64,000 nucleotides of DNA from Vibrio renipiscarius. Lineage in GTDB: Bacteria > Pseudomonadota > Gammaproteobacteria > Enterobacterales > Vibrionaceae. Numbering within the stretch: the first letter of the stretch is position 1; each line of letters starts with the position of its first letter. The stretch is taken from NCBI RefSeq assembly GCF_000827885.1, contig NZ_JTKH01000024.1, positions 434,001-498,000 of the forward strand. Direction: 5' to 3'. Under the pieces are notes generated by a model. It had not been told where the DNA came from. It did not search any database and saw only the letters and a program-made list of their open reading frames with translations. Of this stretch, positions 63,001 to 64,000 are shown one piece after another. Both the position numbers and the translations under genes were made by a program.

Positions 63001-63206
63001 TTTTTATCGGCTCGAATCGCCTGGATCAGCGAAGTGGTTTGCGCTTGAATATGGGATTGTTCATCTTCGCTAGGGGTTGCGAGAGGTAAAAGTTGTCGTA
63101 ACCATTGTGTTTCATCCACCATGTAGAGTGGCGAGATCAACGCCCAGAGCGTATCAAGCGGCTGCTCAATAAACTCGCGATTTAACACGTTTGTTGCGGT
63201 AAACAT
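60078..63206 (-). CDS. putA: bifunctional proline dehydrogenase / P5C dehydrogenase
   Basis: 1042 aa. No ribbon-helix-helix repressor domain is seen at the N-terminus. The proline dehydrogenase barrel (about 180-470) has SVKLSALHPRY, DAEEADRLELSL, RLVKGAYWDSEIK and FASHNAHT. The aldehyde dehydrogenase domain (about 560-1035) has SPWNFPLAIFLGQI, catalytic Glu812 (IAETGG) and Cys846 (AGQRCSALR). It oxidises proline to glutamate. It stops at GLSGTGPKAGGPHYLYRF plus a few residues, without the usual C-terminal lid domain and motif; these appear in the next gene. Regulation is probably by the AraC protein upstream, with repeats in the promoter region. Confidence 0.95.
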   Translation of the reverse strand: MFTATNVLNREFIEQPLDTLWALISPLYMVDETQWLRQLLPLATPSEDEQSHIQAQTTSLIQAIRADKNSVQMIDALLLEYSLDTQEGILLMCLAEALMRIPDHSTADALIRDKLSVADWKSHLTHSDSVFVNASTWGLMLTGKVVGLSSSSEPSPIQAVNRLVNKLSEPVIRQAMHQAMKIMGHQFVLGRSISEAQKNARPFVDKGFCYSFDMLGEAALTAADANKYFKDYLMAIESVGRESKNSEIHSDSVSIKLSALHPRYEVANQDRVIRELYDTVLSLLERAVELDVAITIDAEEADRLELSLVLFEKLYRSSVVKGWGKLGLVIQTYSKRALPVLVWLNRLAKEQGDMIPLRLVKGAYWDSEIKWSQQSGYANYPVYTRKESTDVAYLACARFLLSEGARGHLWPQFASHNAHTVTTIAVMAQHGDYEFQRLHGMGESLYHHVMAMYHQPVRIYAPVGSHKDLLPYLVRRLLENGANSSFVHRLVDARCPVESLTRHPVDGLMAHETMNNPHIPLPPFIFPERKNSRGINVDIESELAAFEPQVTRWLTHQWQASPIIDGEYKYESMIKGHNAEVIAVSAPFDRRISVGSVAFSRLDHASAAIDVAQAAFPDWQKTTPSRRAALLENLADLLEDNLAELVALCHQEAGKTIHDGIDEVREAVDFCRFYAKQADTLNDVTVTGFDGESRSLQHQGRGVFVCISPWNFPLAIFLGQITAALVAGNCVVAKPAEQTSLIAARAVTLMLQAGFPTGVIQLLLGRGRDIGRLLTEHPHIAGVAFTGSTQTAQQINQTLANRDCASVPLIAETGGQNAMIVDSTALPEQVVRDVIRSAFASAGQRCSALRVLFVQEDIADRIIALIQGAMHELSVGNPQLHSTDVGPVIDAQAKHKLAAHVERMTAEHKVIAKLSLDETCQHGDFVAPCAFEIQDISELKEEQFGPILHVVRFKASELANVVANINATGFGLTLGIHSRNETTYRWIEKHAQVGNSYINRDQVGAVVGVQPFGGQGLSGTGPKAGGPHYLYRFSQLCHQQHS

Positions 63207-63391
63207 GTGCTGTCCTCAATCTCATACCTGCAAAAATGAGCAGGTTTCCTACCATGGTATGCAGTGTATTTTGAGCTTGAGTTCGTTACTTGTCAAAAAC
63301 TCCGGATTTTTTGCCAAAAACCGCGTTATTTAACAAAAACAAAACACGATCACGTCATTAATTGCAAAGAATGACACCACATTTGGTTTTA
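63207..63391. promoter_or_regulatory. putA upstream region with phased direct repeats
   Basis: Three direct copies of TTGnCAAAAAC-like sequence start at 63290, 63311 and 63330 (TTGTCAAAAAC, TTGCCAAAAAC, TTAACAAAAAC), spaced 21 and 19 bases, about two helical turns. Such spacing suits AraC-family dimers. A palindrome TACCATGGTA lies at 63250-63259, nearer the putA start. Confidence 0.5.
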
Positions 63392-64000
63392 TTAGTAACT
63401 TAATTGCTTCTTATATTGTGAAGGCGAGATACCTTGCAGACGAGTAAAAGAATGAGTAAAAGTACTTTGCCCGGAAAAGCCACTGAGCTCAGCAACTTGA
63501 CCTAACGTAATATGGCCTTGCTCAATGAGACGTTTGGCCATATCAATGCGTTTGCCTAAAACATACTGATGAGGGGTGATACCCAGTTGCTCTTTGAACA
63601 AGGCATGGAACTGACTTTCACCTAAGAATACGCTGCCCGCCAACTGCGCCACCGAAATTTTATAAGTGATGTGTCGTTCGATGTATCGATCAATCGCTTC
63701 AAGGTCAAAACGTGATTCTTTGCGGCTGATATGTAACGCTGAAATATGACGATGCAGCAACGCCATAACCGTGTCGTTGCATGCCCTACTCAATAAATGA
63801 TCATTGGGGCTAGCTTGCATTTCTGCGACGAGCATTTGAATGAGCTTTTGGATCTGGTTGTCTAATTGAAAATACACATCAGACTGATTCAACGCATTTA
63901 ACCGTTCAAGCACCAGCGGATCTTCAGCATTCGGCGCTGGCATATTTAACACCAAAATGTCCGACTGGCCGATAACACCGCCAAACGCATGATCAGAGCC
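63392..64000 (-). CDS. AraC-family regulator, probably of proline use (5' end outside window)
   Basis: The frame is open to the window end on the minus strand, so the N-terminus is missing; a TTG at 63955 is inside the gene. The C-terminal AraC domain is complete: ISVAQLAGSVFLGESQFHALFKEQLGITPHQYVLGKRI and LGQVAELSGFSGQSTFTHSFTRLQGISPSQYKKQ. It lies 185 bases upstream of putA on the same strand, so it likely activates the put genes. Known relatives respond to proline or act on proline operons, but the effector here is not proven. Confidence 0.88.
   Translation of the reverse strand, partial: GSDHAFGGVIGQSDILVLNMPAPNAEDPLVLERLNALNQSDVYFQLDNQIQKLIQMLVAEMQASPNDHLLSRACNDTVMALLHRHISALHISRKESRFDLEAIDRYIERHITYKISVAQLAGSVFLGESQFHALFKEQLGITPHQYVLGKRIDMAKRLIEQGHITLGQVAELSGFSGQSTFTHSFTRLQGISPSQYKKQLSY

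Overview
The window looks like part of a Vibrio genome, most likely the second chromosome. Evidence is gene content and order recalled from Vibrio cholerae chromosome II, not checked by search: the DUF368 carrier-lipid translocase (PopT/VCA0040 type) next to the PilZ protein PlzD (VCA0042 type), deoD, a ybgA-merR-phrB operon, lpp and a ShyA-like endopeptidase. Base composition is moderate and coding is dense. No rRNA, tRNA, CRISPR array, intact insertion sequence or prophage was seen.

Layout. 1-6.3 kb: the end of an old-yellow-type 2-enoate reductase, two small unknown genes, a DUF2999 gene, a divergent second PurA facing a LysR regulator, and a cold-shock protein. 7-11.6 kb: a solitary RodA paralogue, a gloA-nemA electrophile-detoxification pair, and a YbhB-like secreted protein with an AraC regulator. 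11.7-15.5 kb: an M23 endopeptidase, a free-standing CBM48 protein, a membrane-anchored unknown, a GFA-family protein and a DUF1275 membrane protein. 16-22.4 kb: a probable catabolic island (YjiH transporter, FCD-type GntR regulator, FAD oxidoreductase, BCCT transporter with an in-frame amber stop, enolase-superfamily enzyme), with a near-consensus CRP site in its divergent promoter. 22.4-33.2 kb: LemA/DUF3137, a DEAD-box helicase, lpp, a beta-hydroxyacid dehydrogenase, a HAD phosphatase, an HlyD-ABC-permease exporter, a membrane-bound EEP-family protein and a CatB-type acetyltransferase.

33.6-42.5 kb: an intact BCCT carrier, a possible small RNA, the minus-strand operon DUF523/DUF1722 - MerR - photolyase - L,D-transpeptidase, deoD, and a transposon-derived-looking protein. 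42.5-47.3 kb: a translationally coupled pair of TPR proteins, one with a degenerate and one with an intact GGDEF domain, then a YiaW/YiaV-like membrane pair. 47.5-54.3 kb: a complete ECF vitamin transporter (probably riboflavin), an MFS protein, a small GNAT protein, PlzD and PopT. 54.6-64 kb: an ABC exporter, a DUF445 protein, a small Cys-rich protein, and the proline-use locus (putP, a small aldehyde-dehydrogenase-like gene, putA, AraC regulator).

The most notable point is in the proline locus. PutA ends right after its P5C dehydrogenase domain. The next gene encodes an ALDH-fold protein without a catalytic cysteine, whose C-terminus carries the conserved motif normally found at the end of PutA itself. 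This looks like a PutA whose C-terminal lid domain has become a separate subunit. Other items worth a second look are the light/UV operon that joins a thiouracil-desulfurase-like domain, a photolyase and a cell-wall transpeptidase; the divergent PurA; and the amber codon in the BCCT gene.
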